Source of the DNA: an uncultured Rhizobiaceae bacterium
Lineage (GTDB): Bacteria; Pseudomonadota; Alphaproteobacteria; Rhizobiales; Rhizobiaceae
DNA length: 64,000 bases
Reading direction: 5' to 3'
NCBI GenBank assembly: GCA_958296345.1
Contig: CATQIJ010000013.1
Location: forward strand, 186,001 to 250,000
A program made the translations under genes and the position numbers. Of the stretch, positions 17,806-26,885 are shown piece by piece; position 1 is the first letter of the stretch, and every line of letters starts with the position of its first letter. Under the pieces are notes generated by a model. It was not told the origin of the DNA, did no database searches, and saw nothing but the letters and a program-made list of their open reading frames with translations.

Positions 17806-18731
17806 AGAACCAACGCCCTATTCTTCTCACAGGTGCGAGTGGATTTATTGGCCGGTCATTTTGCGAGTTTCTGTTTGAAAAAAACCCTGACCGAAAGATA
17901 ATTACTCTTGTTCGAACATCTTGTGAATTACCAGAAAATGTAACACAAATACTGATTAAAAATTGGGAACTTCCTTACTTACTAGAAAACTTAAAAGACC
18001 AAGATTTTAGTACAATATTCCATTTTGCAGCTTATGGTGTATCTCCTAATCAGCGAGATTTAAGTCAAATATTTTCAGTGAATATAATGCTGTCGGTTCT
18101 TATGACTGAACTTGCTAAAGAAAAAGATGCTGCGTTGATAACGGCTGGGAGTTGTTCAGAGTATTCATCCTTCTCTGCTCAAAATAACCTAATAACTGAA
18201 GATACTCCACTACAGACACAGGCCTTATACGGTTCCTCAAAAGCTGCTGGCTGGTTGGCATCGTCTGCAAGTGCTGTATCGCTTAATATTGCTTATACGC
18301 ACTTACGGTTGTTTAATGTTTACGGCCTTTATGAAGCGGATCATAGGTTGCTTCCAAGTTTGATTAGGGCACTTACAACCAACAAACGAATTTCGCTCTC
18401 TGATGGCGACCAGATACGAGATTTTATACATATTGAAGACGTGTGCCGAGCTTTCTTAAAAGCAGAAGAAACATCTCTAGACCCCGGTAAACCAAATGTC
18501 TTTAATGTTTGTACTGGACGTGGTCATAGTGTGCGTGAATTTGCAGAAACTGTATGCTCTATTTTAGATGCAAACGTTGAACTTCTAGGCTTTGGAGACA
18601 TCCCTAGAAGGCCTGATGACGTTCCGGTCCTAGTAGGTGACCCAGCTATACTTAACGGTAAATTAAACTTTGCATGTCAATTAGAATTAAGAGATGGACT
18701 CACTCTATTGTGCAATCAATTTACAAAATGA
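17802..18731 (+). CDS. NAD-dependent epimerase/reductase, extended SDR
   Basis: Nucleotide-sugar SDR of 309 residues. The N-terminal GASGFIGRSF (about 11-20) binds NAD(P), and YGSSKAAGW provides the catalytic Tyr/Lys pair. RLFNVYGLYE and RDFIHIEDVCRAFL are standard epimerase/reductase motifs. Position directly after rfbG, with a four-base overlap and a GTG start, suggests it acts on CDP-4-keto-6-deoxyglucose, as the RfbJ/RfbS-like reductases and epimerases do. The precise sugar product is unknown. Sequence similarity among these enzymes does not separate reductase from epimerase by eye. Confidence 0.82.
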   Translation: MKNQRPILLTGASGFIGRSFCEFLFEKNPDRKIITLVRTSCELPENVTQILIKNWELPYLLENLKDQDFSTIFHFAAYGVSPNQRDLSQIFSVNIMLSVLMTELAKEKDAALITAGSCSEYSSFSAQNNLITEDTPLQTQALYGSSKAAGWLASSASAVSLNIAYTHLRLFNVYGLYEADHRLLPSLIRALTTNKRISLSDGDQIRDFIHIEDVCRAFLKAEETSLDPGKPNVFNVCTGRGHSVREFAETVCSILDANVELLGFGDIPRRPDDVPVLVGDPAILNGKLNFACQLELRDGLTLLCNQFTK

Positions 18732-19805
18732 ATGGCTTTCATGGATACCTATCAGGAAAACGAATATCGAAATTTGTTTCTTCAACTGGAAAACCGCAGG
18801 AAGAACAACGCTCGTAAGTTAATTACAATTTGCGTCCCTGTGCTCAATGAAGCTAGTAATTTGAATGCACTTTTAGAGCGTTTAAATACATTATCTGAAA
18901 CTGAAAAAGACTACGACTTTGAGTTCTTATTCACTGATAATGCGAGCACAGATAAGACCTTTGAAATTTTAGCTGAGAAAGCTCAATCTGATAGCAGAAT
19001 AAGAGTACTGCGTTTTTCTAGAAACTTCGGGTTTCAAATCTCCATTCTTATGAACTACCTAAATGCGTACGGTGATGCAGCAGTTCAGATAGATGCTGAT
19101 TTACAAGACCCTCCAGAATTAATTTCAAGCTTTCTTCGCAAATGGGAAGAGAGGCATAAAGTTGTCTATGGCGTACGCAAAAGGTTGCCAGAGTTCTTTC
19201 TCAAAAGGTGGTCACGAAAAGCATATTATCGGTTAGTACGATCCTTAAGCGAAACAAATATTCCTAATGACGCTGGCGATTTTCGCTTAATAGACCGTAT
19301 CATTATTGAAGAGCTACGCGGTATTAAAGAGCAAACCCCTTATTTAAGAGGCATCATAGCAAACCTAGGTTATGCCCAAGTTGGCATTCCTTATGACCGT
19401 GTTGCAAGAACTGCTGGCGTTTCAAAATTCAACCTACCAGCGTTAATAGCGCTTGGTTTAGATGGCATTACAAGCCAGTCAACCAAGCCCTTACGTATTG
19501 TGACCATGTTTGGTGTTTTCATCAGTATGTTAGCATTTGCAGGTATTACTTATCATCTTGGAGCCTATATTTTTGATCGGAACTCGCTACCTGATGGGTT
19601 TACCACACTTACTATGATTGGCTTAACGACACTGGGACTCAATTCACTTTTCATTGGTCTTGTTGGTGAATATGTTGGCCGAATTTTTAATAATTCACGC
19701 GGGCATTTTCTTGCCCAAGTTGAACACAGAATAGAACCTATTTCTGATGTTAAAGCAGCCGAAGCTGAAGTAGAAAATTCTCAAAAATTGAAAGAAATAG
19801 CATGA
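18732..19805 (+). CDS. GtrB/ArnC-like family 2 glycosyltransferase with C-terminal membrane helices
   Basis: Membrane-bound GT-A enzyme of 357 residues that probably transfers a sugar to undecaprenyl phosphate. The catalytic domain begins ITICVPVLNEASNLNALLER; the metal-binding motif is DADLQDP (about residues 117-123). The N-terminal 25 residues are charged. Two transmembrane segments occur near 255-280 and 295-320, the GtrB/DPM1 arrangement. ATG 18732 follows the previous stop directly and there is a four-base ATGA overlap with rfbF. A GtrA-like flippase and a GT-C-like protein downstream support a lipid-linked sugar pathway. Confidence 0.88.
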   Translation: MAFMDTYQENEYRNLFLQLENRRKNNARKLITICVPVLNEASNLNALLERLNTLSETEKDYDFEFLFTDNASTDKTFEILAEKAQSDSRIRVLRFSRNFGFQISILMNYLNAYGDAAVQIDADLQDPPELISSFLRKWEERHKVVYGVRKRLPEFFLKRWSRKAYYRLVRSLSETNIPNDAGDFRLIDRIIIEELRGIKEQTPYLRGIIANLGYAQVGIPYDRVARTAGVSKFNLPALIALGLDGITSQSTKPLRIVTMFGVFISMLAFAGITYHLGAYIFDRNSLPDGFTTLTMIGLTTLGLNSLFIGLVGEYVGRIFNNSRGHFLAQVEHRIEPISDVKAAEAEVENSQKLKEIA

Positions 19806-20575
19806 CTAAAGTTGTGATCTTAGCTGGTGGCTTTGGTACTCGTTTATCTGAAGAAACTGGTTTACGTCCAAAGCCTTTAGTGGAAATTGGTGGCAAGCCA
19901 ATTTTATGGCATATCATGAAAATTTATGCTGCTGCGGGCTTTGATGATTTCGTTATTTGTTGCGGCTACAAAAGCTCAATGATCAAAAGTTATTTCGTAA
20001 ATTATTTTACTGAGAATTACGACTTAACGGTTGATCTTGGGAAAAACGATGTAAGCTTTCATGGTAACCCATCAGAAAATTGGCGCGTCACCATGGTTGA
20101 TACGGGTCTTGATACAATGACTGGCGGACGCCTCAAACGAATATTACCTTACGTTGAAAATGAAACATTCTGTATGACGTACGGTGACGGCGTTGCAGAA
20201 ATAAATGCACGTCAAATTTTTGACTTCCATAAGCAACATGGCAAAAAAGCTACGATTACATCTGCTCCATCACCGGGTAGATTTGGTGTCTTAAAAATTG
20301 ATGACTCATCAAATGTTACAAGCTTTGAAGAAAAACCAGATAATGAAATTGGCCGTATCAATGGTGGGTTTTTTGTATTGGAACCTTCTGCTCTTGACTA
20401 TGTCGATGGAGACGATTGTATTTGGGAACGTAAGCCGCTGGAAGCGCTCTCAAAGGCAGATGAATTAAAAGCATTCAAGCATGACAAATTCTGGTTACCT
20501 ATGGATACTCTACGAGACAAGCGTGAATTAGAGCAGCTATGGTCTTCTGGCAATGCGCCATGGAAAGTATGGTAA
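19802..20575 (+). CDS. rfbF: Glucose-1-phosphate cytidylyltransferase
   Basis: Makes CDP-glucose from CTP and glucose-1-phosphate, the substrate of RfbG. It is 257 residues, the usual length. The nucleotidyltransferase signature is at the N-terminus (LAGGFGTRLSEET, then RPKPLVEIGGKPI), and MTYGDGVAEIN supplies the metal-binding aspartate. The C-terminus KFWLPMDTLRDKRELEQLW is characteristic of RfbF. It starts in a four-base overlap with the glycosyltransferase gene. rfbF and rfbG are usually neighbours; here two genes separate them. Confidence 0.94.
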   Translation: MTKVVILAGGFGTRLSEETGLRPKPLVEIGGKPILWHIMKIYAAAGFDDFVICCGYKSSMIKSYFVNYFTENYDLTVDLGKNDVSFHGNPSENWRVTMVDTGLDTMTGGRLKRILPYVENETFCMTYGDGVAEINARQIFDFHKQHGKKATITSAPSPGRFGVLKIDDSSNVTSFEEKPDNEIGRINGGFFVLEPSALDYVDGDDCIWERKPLEALSKADELKAFKHDKFWLPMDTLRDKRELEQLWSSGNAPWKVW

Positions 20576-20576
20576 G

Positions 20577-21287
20577 ATGGATTTAGAGCAAGATGCAATT
20601 GCCAAGGAATTTGATAAATACGATAAAAATTACGCAGATACTGTCGCTGATTCTGTTGGCATTCCTGGCTTAAAAGCTGATTTCTTTACCCGCGTAAAAG
20701 CTGACTACTTTGTTGATTTAGTGAACGAACATTTAGGCGATGCAACCAAAAAAGATGCCTTAGATATTGGTTGCGGTGTTGGACTATACCACGATTATCT
20801 TTCTAAAAATATTGGTAAACTTCATGGCACTGATGTTTCTGAAGCTTGTTTAAAAACTGCTAAACGCAACAATCCTTCCATTCCTTATACGCCTTATGAT
20901 GGGTCTGCTCTTCCATACGCGGACAATACGTTTGATGCAGCTTTGACAATATGTGTCATGCATCATGTACCAACATCCAGCTGGGAAAGCTTTTCTGCTG
21001 AGATGCTTCGAGTATTAAAGCCTGGTGGTATTGGAGTGGTGTTTGAGCACAATCCTTTAAACCCACTGACCATGCGAATAGTAAACCGTTGTCCATTTGA
21101 TGCGGATGCTGTCTTACTTAAATCTAGTAAGACAGAAAGCTTATTTGAGGGTGCTGGGTTTGAGGATGTAAAATCAAAATTTATCCTGAGTATCCCTCCA
21201 GCAAACAGCATATTGCGACAAATAGACAGATGTTTTTCAAAATTACCTTTTGGTGCTCAATATTATACAATTGGTCGCAAGCCCTAA
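20577..21287 (+). CDS. Class I SAM-dependent methyltransferase
   Basis: Small-molecule or sugar methyltransferase, about 236 residues. Motif I is ALDIGCGVGLYHDYL, the motif II acidic end is GTDVSEACLKTAKR, and LKPGGIGVVFEHNP is the post-motif. ATG 20577 is preferred, one base after the rfbF stop; an upstream ATG at 20553 lies inside rfbF. The stop overlaps the next start (TAATG). Location suggests methylation of the deoxysugar or the growing glycan, but no residue fixes the substrate. Confidence 0.85.
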   Translation: MDLEQDAIAKEFDKYDKNYADTVADSVGIPGLKADFFTRVKADYFVDLVNEHLGDATKKDALDIGCGVGLYHDYLSKNIGKLHGTDVSEACLKTAKRNNPSIPYTPYDGSALPYADNTFDAALTICVMHHVPTSSWESFSAEMLRVLKPGGIGVVFEHNPLNPLTMRIVNRCPFDADAVLLKSSKTESLFEGAGFEDVKSKFILSIPPANSILRQIDRCFSKLPFGAQYYTIGRKP

Positions 21288-21691
21288 TGAACCTATCTGT
21301 ATTTTATAAAATAATACGATTTTGCATCGTTGGCGGCTTAGCCTCACTAATATATTTTATATCCACTCATGTAATTTTAGCTCACAGCTCACTTGGAGAA
21401 GTACAAGCTAGTGTTTTTGCTTATCTTGTAGCAATCCCATTTTCGTTTATTGGGCAAAAATATTTTACGTTCAAAGCGTATGGTAATCCACTTGTTGAGA
21501 TGACGCTTTTTATCATTAGCCATCTACTGGGTTTAGCTATTTCAACAGGTGTCGTATTTATTTCCAATGCGATGGCGTTAAATATCAATATAGGCTTGAT
21601 TGCCGTTATCGTATTAGTTCCGATTATAAATTTTATTTTTATGAACACTATCGTTTTTCAGCACTTTGAACTTGATGAGAAAAGAATATGA
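21287..21691 (+). CDS. GtrA-family membrane protein
   Basis: Four-helix membrane protein of 134 residues, typical of GtrA, which is thought to flip undecaprenyl-phosphate-linked sugars. The signature FCIVGGLASLIYFIS occurs near the N-terminus, and the second helix pair ends with the usual F-x-x-N-T-I-V-F-x-H pattern (FMNTIVFQHFE). ATG 21287 overlaps the methyltransferase stop and the stop overlaps the next gene by ATGA. Pairing with the GtrB-like enzyme two genes upstream is the standard serotype-conversion arrangement. Confidence 0.87.
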   Translation: MNLSVFYKIIRFCIVGGLASLIYFISTHVILAHSSLGEVQASVFAYLVAIPFSFIGQKYFTFKAYGNPLVEMTLFIISHLLGLAISTGVVFISNAMALNINIGLIAVIVLVPIINFIFMNTIVFQHFELDEKRI

Positions 21692-23208
21692 CGAACAAGA
21701 GAACTCCTAGCGAAGCAGTGTATGGGGCTGAAGAAACCAATAAGTTTTTTTTACTTCTTTCTATTGTCTTCGTTCTCGGGTCTGGCTTTATTTTAAATCA
21801 ATTTATTAGTGGTGATGCCTACTGGATTTTACATATTGCTGAGCGCCTATTAGATGGCCAAAAAGCATATGTTGACTTTATTGAGGTAAATCCACCACTC
21901 ATAATTTGGATGACTTCTATTCCGGTGTGGCTTGCAAATATATTTGAGATCGACCCCGAAATTACATTCAAATTATTTTTGCTTGGTATGACCTTAATCA
22001 GCCTTTATTTGATTTGGATTGTACTTGTTAAGGCGCAGACATACGCAAAAAAAACCATCCTTTTCACTGCCACACTTGTCTTAGTGATCTTCCCAAATGA
22101 TCTTTTCGGGCAACGTGAACATATTATGTTGGTGCTAGCTCTACCTTATATTTTTACTGTTTATGCCAGATCCAAAAACGTAAAACTCTCGCAAACACAT
22201 TTAGTATTTTCTTCAGTATTGGCAGCTCTTGGGATTTGTATAAAACCTTACTTCGTACTCATTCCAGGCATTCTAGAATTATATCTTTTATATAAATTAC
22301 GAACGAATACCTTTAAGAGAATTGAGCCTTATATTCTGGTTTTTGTTGGGTTGTCGTATCTTGTTTCAATTTTTATATTCACACCTGAATACGTTAATGA
22401 CATAGTGCCATACTTATCTCAGGTATATCAGGCTGGGACAGGAGCTACACTCATCCCCCTTGTAGTTACGTCCGCAACATTAATATCACTCGTGTTGACT
22501 ATAATTTATATAATTCAAAAATATCATACACATGTAGATGAACTCTACACTGTTATTTGTCTGGCAGCTTTTGCTAATTATCTAAGCTATATCGTGCAAC
22601 TAAAAGGATGGCTTAACCATCTGTATCCATCAAATGCTATGATATTTATTCTAGCAGCAGGATTGGCAGTTGAATTGTTTACGAGGAAGAAAACCTATGT
22701 GTTTGCAGGGTTTATTGCACTTCAATGTTTGCTAATCACATATTCATCTTTGTCATATGATAAGCTTGAACCTCATAACGAAAAGTATTTCAAAAATATT
22801 TTAAAGGACTACCCAGAAGCAAAGAGTGTGTTTGTCATGTCTACTTGGATTCAGGACGGGTTCCCTTTAATAAACCATAGTCGGTTTCAGTGGGGCTCAA
22901 GGTTTCCTAGTTTGTGGTTTGCTACTGGAATTCAGGGGATAAAAAACTCAAATGGTCTCAATGAAGAATTAAAAATTATTGATAATAATTTCAAAGCAGA
23001 TTTGGCAAATGATTTTAAAAGATACAAAACCGACTTAGTCTTTGTCGACGCATCTGAAATCAATCTTTATCTTCTTGATTTAGACACCAAATACGATTTC
23101 ATTACAGACTACAGCCAAAATGAGGTTTTTGCCAAAGAATGGTCCAATTACAGGTTTGTTAAAAAATACCGCTCATATGCACTTTATGAACGTTTTAAAA
23201 ACAAATAA
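21688..23208 (+). CDS. Polytopic membrane protein, probable GT-C glycosyltransferase
   Basis: A 506-residue membrane protein with about ten hydrophobic helices and a soluble C-terminal domain of roughly 150 residues. The first periplasmic loop has SGDAYWILHIAERLLDGQKA then NPPL, which matches the D-x-x-Y and proline-rich loop common to GT-C enzymes using lipid-phosphate sugars (GT39/GT83-like). It is the last gene of the glycan operon, in the slot where GtrC-type transferases sit. Acceptor and sugar are unknown, and only the loop motif supports GT-C. Confidence 0.7.
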   Translation: MTNKRTPSEAVYGAEETNKFFLLLSIVFVLGSGFILNQFISGDAYWILHIAERLLDGQKAYVDFIEVNPPLIIWMTSIPVWLANIFEIDPEITFKLFLLGMTLISLYLIWIVLVKAQTYAKKTILFTATLVLVIFPNDLFGQREHIMLVLALPYIFTVYARSKNVKLSQTHLVFSSVLAALGICIKPYFVLIPGILELYLLYKLRTNTFKRIEPYILVFVGLSYLVSIFIFTPEYVNDIVPYLSQVYQAGTGATLIPLVVTSATLISLVLTIIYIIQKYHTHVDELYTVICLAAFANYLSYIVQLKGWLNHLYPSNAMIFILAAGLAVELFTRKKTYVFAGFIALQCLLITYSSLSYDKLEPHNEKYFKNILKDYPEAKSVFVMSTWIQDGFPLINHSRFQWGSRFPSLWFATGIQGIKNSNGLNEELKIIDNNFKADLANDFKRYKTDLVFVDASEINLYLLDLDTKYDFITDYSQNEVFAKEWSNYRFVKKYRSYALYERFKNK

Positions 23209-23326
23209 ACCGTAGAGCGCTTATTTTCATCATTGAGCATTTCAAATTTATGGCGCTAGGAACTTTTGGATCAGAGTTTTTGCTACAGGCAATCCGTAAC
23301 GTCGATGTACGTTTTGAAGAAACGGC

Positions 23327-23395
23327 GCACTTCGAGAGATTCGACCTCTCGATTCTTGGTTCGTAGGGAACAAACTCTCTGGTGAGATGAATTGC
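23327..23395 (-). pseudogene. Degenerate tRNA-Arg(ACG)-like sequence
   Basis: The segment aligns along its length with the intact tRNA-Arg at 59520-59596. It keeps the same anticodon loop CTACGAA, a T arm GAGAG-GTCGAAT-CTCTC and acceptor strands that pair in six of seven positions. It has lost the conserved GG of the D loop, has a disrupted anticodon stem (about two of five pairs) and ends in CCG rather than CCA. It sits in the 220-base gap between the glycan operon and the RTX gene. Most likely a tRNA pseudogene or a relic of an old integration event. Confidence 0.65.
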
Positions 23396-23431
23396 CCCCC
23401 AATAGCTGCCATTCAAATTTTATACAGTTTC

Positions 23432-25681
23432 TTACAATATAAAGTCAGTATCCAATAGAGAGATATTACCATTGAGGTCAATCTGGAAGTCAGCAATACC
23501 ATCACCATCAACATCGGCAGAAATAATTGTGTGTGAGCCGCCAAACGGATAGCGGATCTCACCAGCAGTGTTCGTAAATCCACCTGTGCCGATGAAGTTA
23601 AATGCATCATCTGCACCGCCCATGATCGCATCAATTTCAAGTAAATCTATTAAGTCCTCACCTTGAACAAAGTCACGGATGATATCACGTAAGCCACCAG
23701 CTAAACTGTCGTTTACATCGTTGAAGTCAAAGATGTCAGAGCCACCTGTTACACTTGTGCCGCCAATGAAGCTATCACCTCGCAGGATATCGCGGCCACC
23801 TCCTCCAACTAGCCTGTCATTGCCATCAGCTCCAGTCAGACGATCAGTGGCATTATCATCAATTAGTGTGGTACTTGCGCCTACAACTGTATCATTGCCT
23901 TCACCACCATTTATCTGGTCTTGTCCGTCACCACCGAGGATGAAGTCATTTTCATTGCCTCCTTGGATAAGGTCATTACCTCCCTCGCCTTGGAGAACAT
24001 CATCTCCTCCAAGACCAAAAATACGATCACTACCACTTCCGCCAACAATAGAATTAACTCCTGTTGTGCCTGTCAGGCGGTCTGCAAAATCACCCCCGAT
24101 AATGCTTTCAACATTGATAATGACATCAACACCAGCCCCGCCAGCTGTTTGCGGAGATCCATTGTTAGTGAGATTGACCGTGATATTACCGCCAAAGCCT
24201 GAGTAATCGACCGTGTCATGACCGTCACCGCCATCAATCATATCATTGCCGTAGCCACCTAAAATGATGTCATTTCCATCTCCCCCATTCAAAACATCAC
24301 CCGAACTTAAACCACCATCAATAGTATCATCCCCACCACCGCCATTGATTGTGTCAGCGCCTTGGTCACCAAAAAGTATATCTTCGCCTTCATCCCCATT
24401 AATTAAGTCGCCACTATTTCCCCCATGTATTGTGTCGGCACCTATGCTACCAGAAAGGAAATCGACACCATTGTGACCAAAAATTTCATCATCGCCTGCA
24501 AGACCAAAAACAAATACTCCTTCTGGGCGACTTGTAAGCGCATCAACCAATCCTGTGCCAACAATGATGCCATCTCTTGTATCTATAATTGCGGAGAATA
24601 TATCACTTGAATTTTCCCAAGATATCAAAACACGGCCGTCACTTAATAGAGCGAGTTCTGGGTTTGATATGTTTGGATCAGTATCAATAATTAGTCTTGC
24701 ACCAACAAGATTGCCATCAACATCAAAACGAGCAACTTCTAACCTGTTATCAACTGAATCGTGATAGGTTATAAAGAAACCACCATCTGCGAGAGCTACT
24801 ACATCGCTGGAATTTTCGCCATGAAAAAGAAAGTCAGCGACAGCAAAATTATCTCTTACTATATTCCCAGATGAATCGCGTATCTCAGCCATGATCCCAC
24901 CTGAAGATGTTGTCCACGTGATAACAAAGTTTGTGTTACTTAATACTGCTACATGGGGGTCAGAACCATCGTTTGTTGATTGTCCTTGTGTTTGAAAAAT
25001 CCCTGAAGCACTGCGTATATGAAACTCTATGCTTGTATCTCCTGCATCGTCCTCTTCGCAGACTGTTACAAAATTACCGCCTGCAAAAGCTGCTGAATCT
25101 GGAACCCGGTCAAAATCTGTTCCATTTTGTGCGGCATCAAATTCTGAAGAAAGTGTGCCGGCACTACCATCAAGGGTTACAGCTCTAATATCATTGTCGC
25201 CTACACTTAGTCGTTCAAACACGATCGTATAGTCATTCGTCAAAGGGTAAGTAATAATAGTTAGATTCCGTACGGCATCAGCACCAGCAGCGCCAGAGGC
25301 TGCGAGAAAATCTCGCACCAAGTTACCGTTGGCGTCATATTCTTCAACAAGGATGTCGGTATCTGTGTCACTGCCATTTTGTTCATAAGCAACCACAAAG
25401 CCGCCATTTGGTAACGCAACAATTGTTGGATCTGTTTCAAAATCGTTTACACCAAAATCATTCAATTGAAATGGTTGCCCTGTAGGGATGCCTTCTGCAT
25501 CATAAAACTGAGCAATGATATCAGTGCCTGGATCACTGTCGACATTATTGTTGCCGTCTACCCATACAATTAAAATACGCCCATCAGACAATCCAATAGG
25601 TGTAGAATGAGACTGGTTGCCAGTTGTATTGCCAACATTTACAGTAAATGGGTTTGTCCAGAAAACAGTTGGTTCAAACAT
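23432..25681 (-). CDS. RTX-type calcium-binding secreted protein with N-terminal propeller-like repeats
   Basis: Probable type I-secreted protein of 749 residues, with no N-terminal signal. Residues 1-380 contain about six imperfect repeats of the type SDGRILIVWVDGN / PNGGFVVAYEQNG / ADGGFFITYHDS, suggesting a beta-propeller. Residues about 395-640 are RTX nonapeptides (GGDGNDIILGG, GGEGNDTVVG) that bind calcium and fold outside the cell. The C-terminus has the serralysin-like segment FDFNDVNDS... RDIIRDFVQGEDLIDL and ends in hydrophobic residues, as type I secretion signals do. A GAGGGA site precedes ATG 25681. No ABC exporter genes are nearby. No catalytic motif was found. Confidence 0.87.
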   Translation of the reverse strand: MFEPTVFWTNPFTVNVGNTTGNQSHSTPIGLSDGRILIVWVDGNNNVDSDPGTDIIAQFYDAEGIPTGQPFQLNDFGVNDFETDPTIVALPNGGFVVAYEQNGSDTDTDILVEEYDANGNLVRDFLAASGAAGADAVRNLTIITYPLTNDYTIVFERLSVGDNDIRAVTLDGSAGTLSSEFDAAQNGTDFDRVPDSAAFAGGNFVTVCEEDDAGDTSIEFHIRSASGIFQTQGQSTNDGSDPHVAVLSNTNFVITWTTSSGGIMAEIRDSSGNIVRDNFAVADFLFHGENSSDVVALADGGFFITYHDSVDNRLEVARFDVDGNLVGARLIIDTDPNISNPELALLSDGRVLISWENSSDIFSAIIDTRDGIIVGTGLVDALTSRPEGVFVFGLAGDDEIFGHNGVDFLSGSIGADTIHGGNSGDLINGDEGEDILFGDQGADTINGGGGDDTIDGGLSSGDVLNGGDGNDIILGGYGNDMIDGGDGHDTVDYSGFGGNITVNLTNNGSPQTAGGAGVDVIINVESIIGGDFADRLTGTTGVNSIVGGSGSDRIFGLGGDDVLQGEGGNDLIQGGNENDFILGGDGQDQINGGEGNDTVVGASTTLIDDNATDRLTGADGNDRLVGGGGRDILRGDSFIGGTSVTGGSDIFDFNDVNDSLAGGLRDIIRDFVQGEDLIDLLEIDAIMGGADDAFNFIGTGGFTNTAGEIRYPFGGSHTIISADVDGDGIADFQIDLNGNISLLDTDFIL

Positions 25682-25754
25682 GGGATTCCCTCATCTCTTT
25701 GTATGTTTCATAAGATATTGATTAGAGCATCGTAGAAATGTACCCATTTATATA

Positions 25755-25770
25755 TCCCCCAGATGGGGGA
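25755..25770. promoter_or_regulatory. 16-base palindrome upstream of the RTX gene
   Basis: TCCCCCA and TGGGGGA flank a GA centre, 74 bases upstream of the RTX start. The perfect dyad and the position suggest an operator. The G/C-run composition is striking in this AT-rich region. The factor is unknown, and no second copy was noticed in the window. Confidence 0.4.
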
Positions 25771-25893
25771 GGCTTGGCAAAGAGGTTAGTCTTGTCGTTT
25801 GGTGTCTTGGTTTTCTTGGGGTTTTTCTGCCCTAATATTCATCATGAATAATGAAGGCGCAACAGTATATTTTGCTTCGCTAGACATGCAAAT

Positions 25894-25922
25894 ACAGACC
25901 GCCATTATGAGGGGCGGTCTGT
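25894..25922 (-). terminator. Strong hairpin after the repeat-protein fragment
   Basis: ACAGACCGCC and GGCGGTCTGT form a ten-base stem around a nine-base loop, 29 bases past the stop of the minus-strand gene that ends at 25951. The downstream tract on the minus strand is only moderately T-rich, so termination is likely but not certain. Confidence 0.6.
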
Positions 25923-25950
25923 AGTGCAACAATAAGCTTAAGTAAGTTGA

Positions 25951-26388
25951 TTATTTACATGGAGTGGCAGATAATTTGCAAACAACTTTACCTGGGTAAT
26001 TACTATCTGACCCGCAAGTGGAATGCTTTCCTTTAGCATTCTTATAAAAGCTATATTTGATGCCGTGTTTTGCAGCAGCAGCTTTTCCCCATGCATCATT
26101 AACACCCGCTTTGGCACCCTGTTCAGTTGGATGAAACCAAGTTACTTTTACTTTGCTAGAAGCGCATATTTTGACTTCTGCAACAGGTTTTCCATAGGCT
26201 TTACAAGTCCAGAGCTTCTTACCGTTACCTTGATGGAAATTTTTGTTGCAGTCGAAGCTAGTCTTGCGAGCTTTACTCCATCTGCCAAACTCAAAGCCAT
26301 GCTTGATAACAGCTTTCTTTTCCCATCGACCAGTTGCAGAGCTTTTTGTTTTTTGTTTTTTTGTAATAGGCTTTACCAGCACCACCAA
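25951..26388 (-). pseudogene. 3' fragment of a cysteine-containing repeat protein
   Basis: About 145 codons remain of a basic protein whose 5' part appears to be missing. Two repeats are visible, each with aromatic/alanine/lysine spacing, one or two cysteines and a final PV or PC: WEKKAVIKHGFEFGRWSKA... C... WTCKAYGKPV, then AWGKAAAAKHGIKYSFYKNA... C... VVCKLSATPC. The only start codon is a TTG without a ribosome site. Upstream the sequence runs straight into the truncated gcvP on the same strand. A deletion that fused gcvP to this gene explains both truncations. Function unknown; the pattern suggests an exported, disulphide-bonded domain. Confidence 0.5.
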
Positions 26389-26867
26389 GCATCGGCTTCA
26401 CCAGTACCTTCATCCAGCAATGACGCATTTGCAAGATCAAGACCTGTAAGGTCACATACCATTTGCTGGTAATTCATCAAAGCCTCAAGGCGCCCCTGAC
26501 TAACCTCAGCTTGATACGGCGTATAAGCAGTGTACCAACCTGGGCTTTCTAATAATCGACGTAAAACAACCTTGGGTGTCACGCACCCATAATAACCCAT
26601 TCCAATCATTGAAGTGAACGCTTGGTTTCTACTGGCAGTCTGCCTTAAGTCAGATAATGTATTACGTTCGCTAGTAGCCTTCGGCAGATTTAACAGTCCA
26701 TCCATTCGAATATCCGCTGGAATAACTTTATCAATAAGATCATCCAGTGACTTAGCGCCAATGGTATTTAACATAGAGTCTATATCTGAATCTCTTGGCC
26801 CAATATGACGAGGAATGAAGTTTGCCCCAGCTTGAAGATCAGTCAATCGTTCACGTTTAACGGTCAT
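26373..26867 (-). pseudogene. gcvP: Glycine dehydrogenase (decarboxylating), truncated N-terminal fragment
   Basis: P protein of the glycine cleavage system, normally about 950 residues. Only the first 150 or so are present ([17 protein letters not shown], then [20 protein letters not shown], then [15 protein letters not shown]). After DEGT the sequence departs from the family and stops within ten codons. The pyridoxal-phosphate lysine and the whole C-terminal domain are absent. ATG 26867 lies 18 bases after gcvH. Unless another gcvP exists elsewhere, glycine cleavage is lost. A misassembly at about 26410 is the alternative. Confidence 0.8.
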
Positions 26868-26885
26868 TTAGCATTCTCCAATTTT

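Noticed and set aside
23679..24206. Long plus-strand frame of 175 codons opposite the RTX repeats
   Set aside because: Proline/serine-rich low-complexity antisense of glycine/aspartate repeats; a shadow of the RTX gene.
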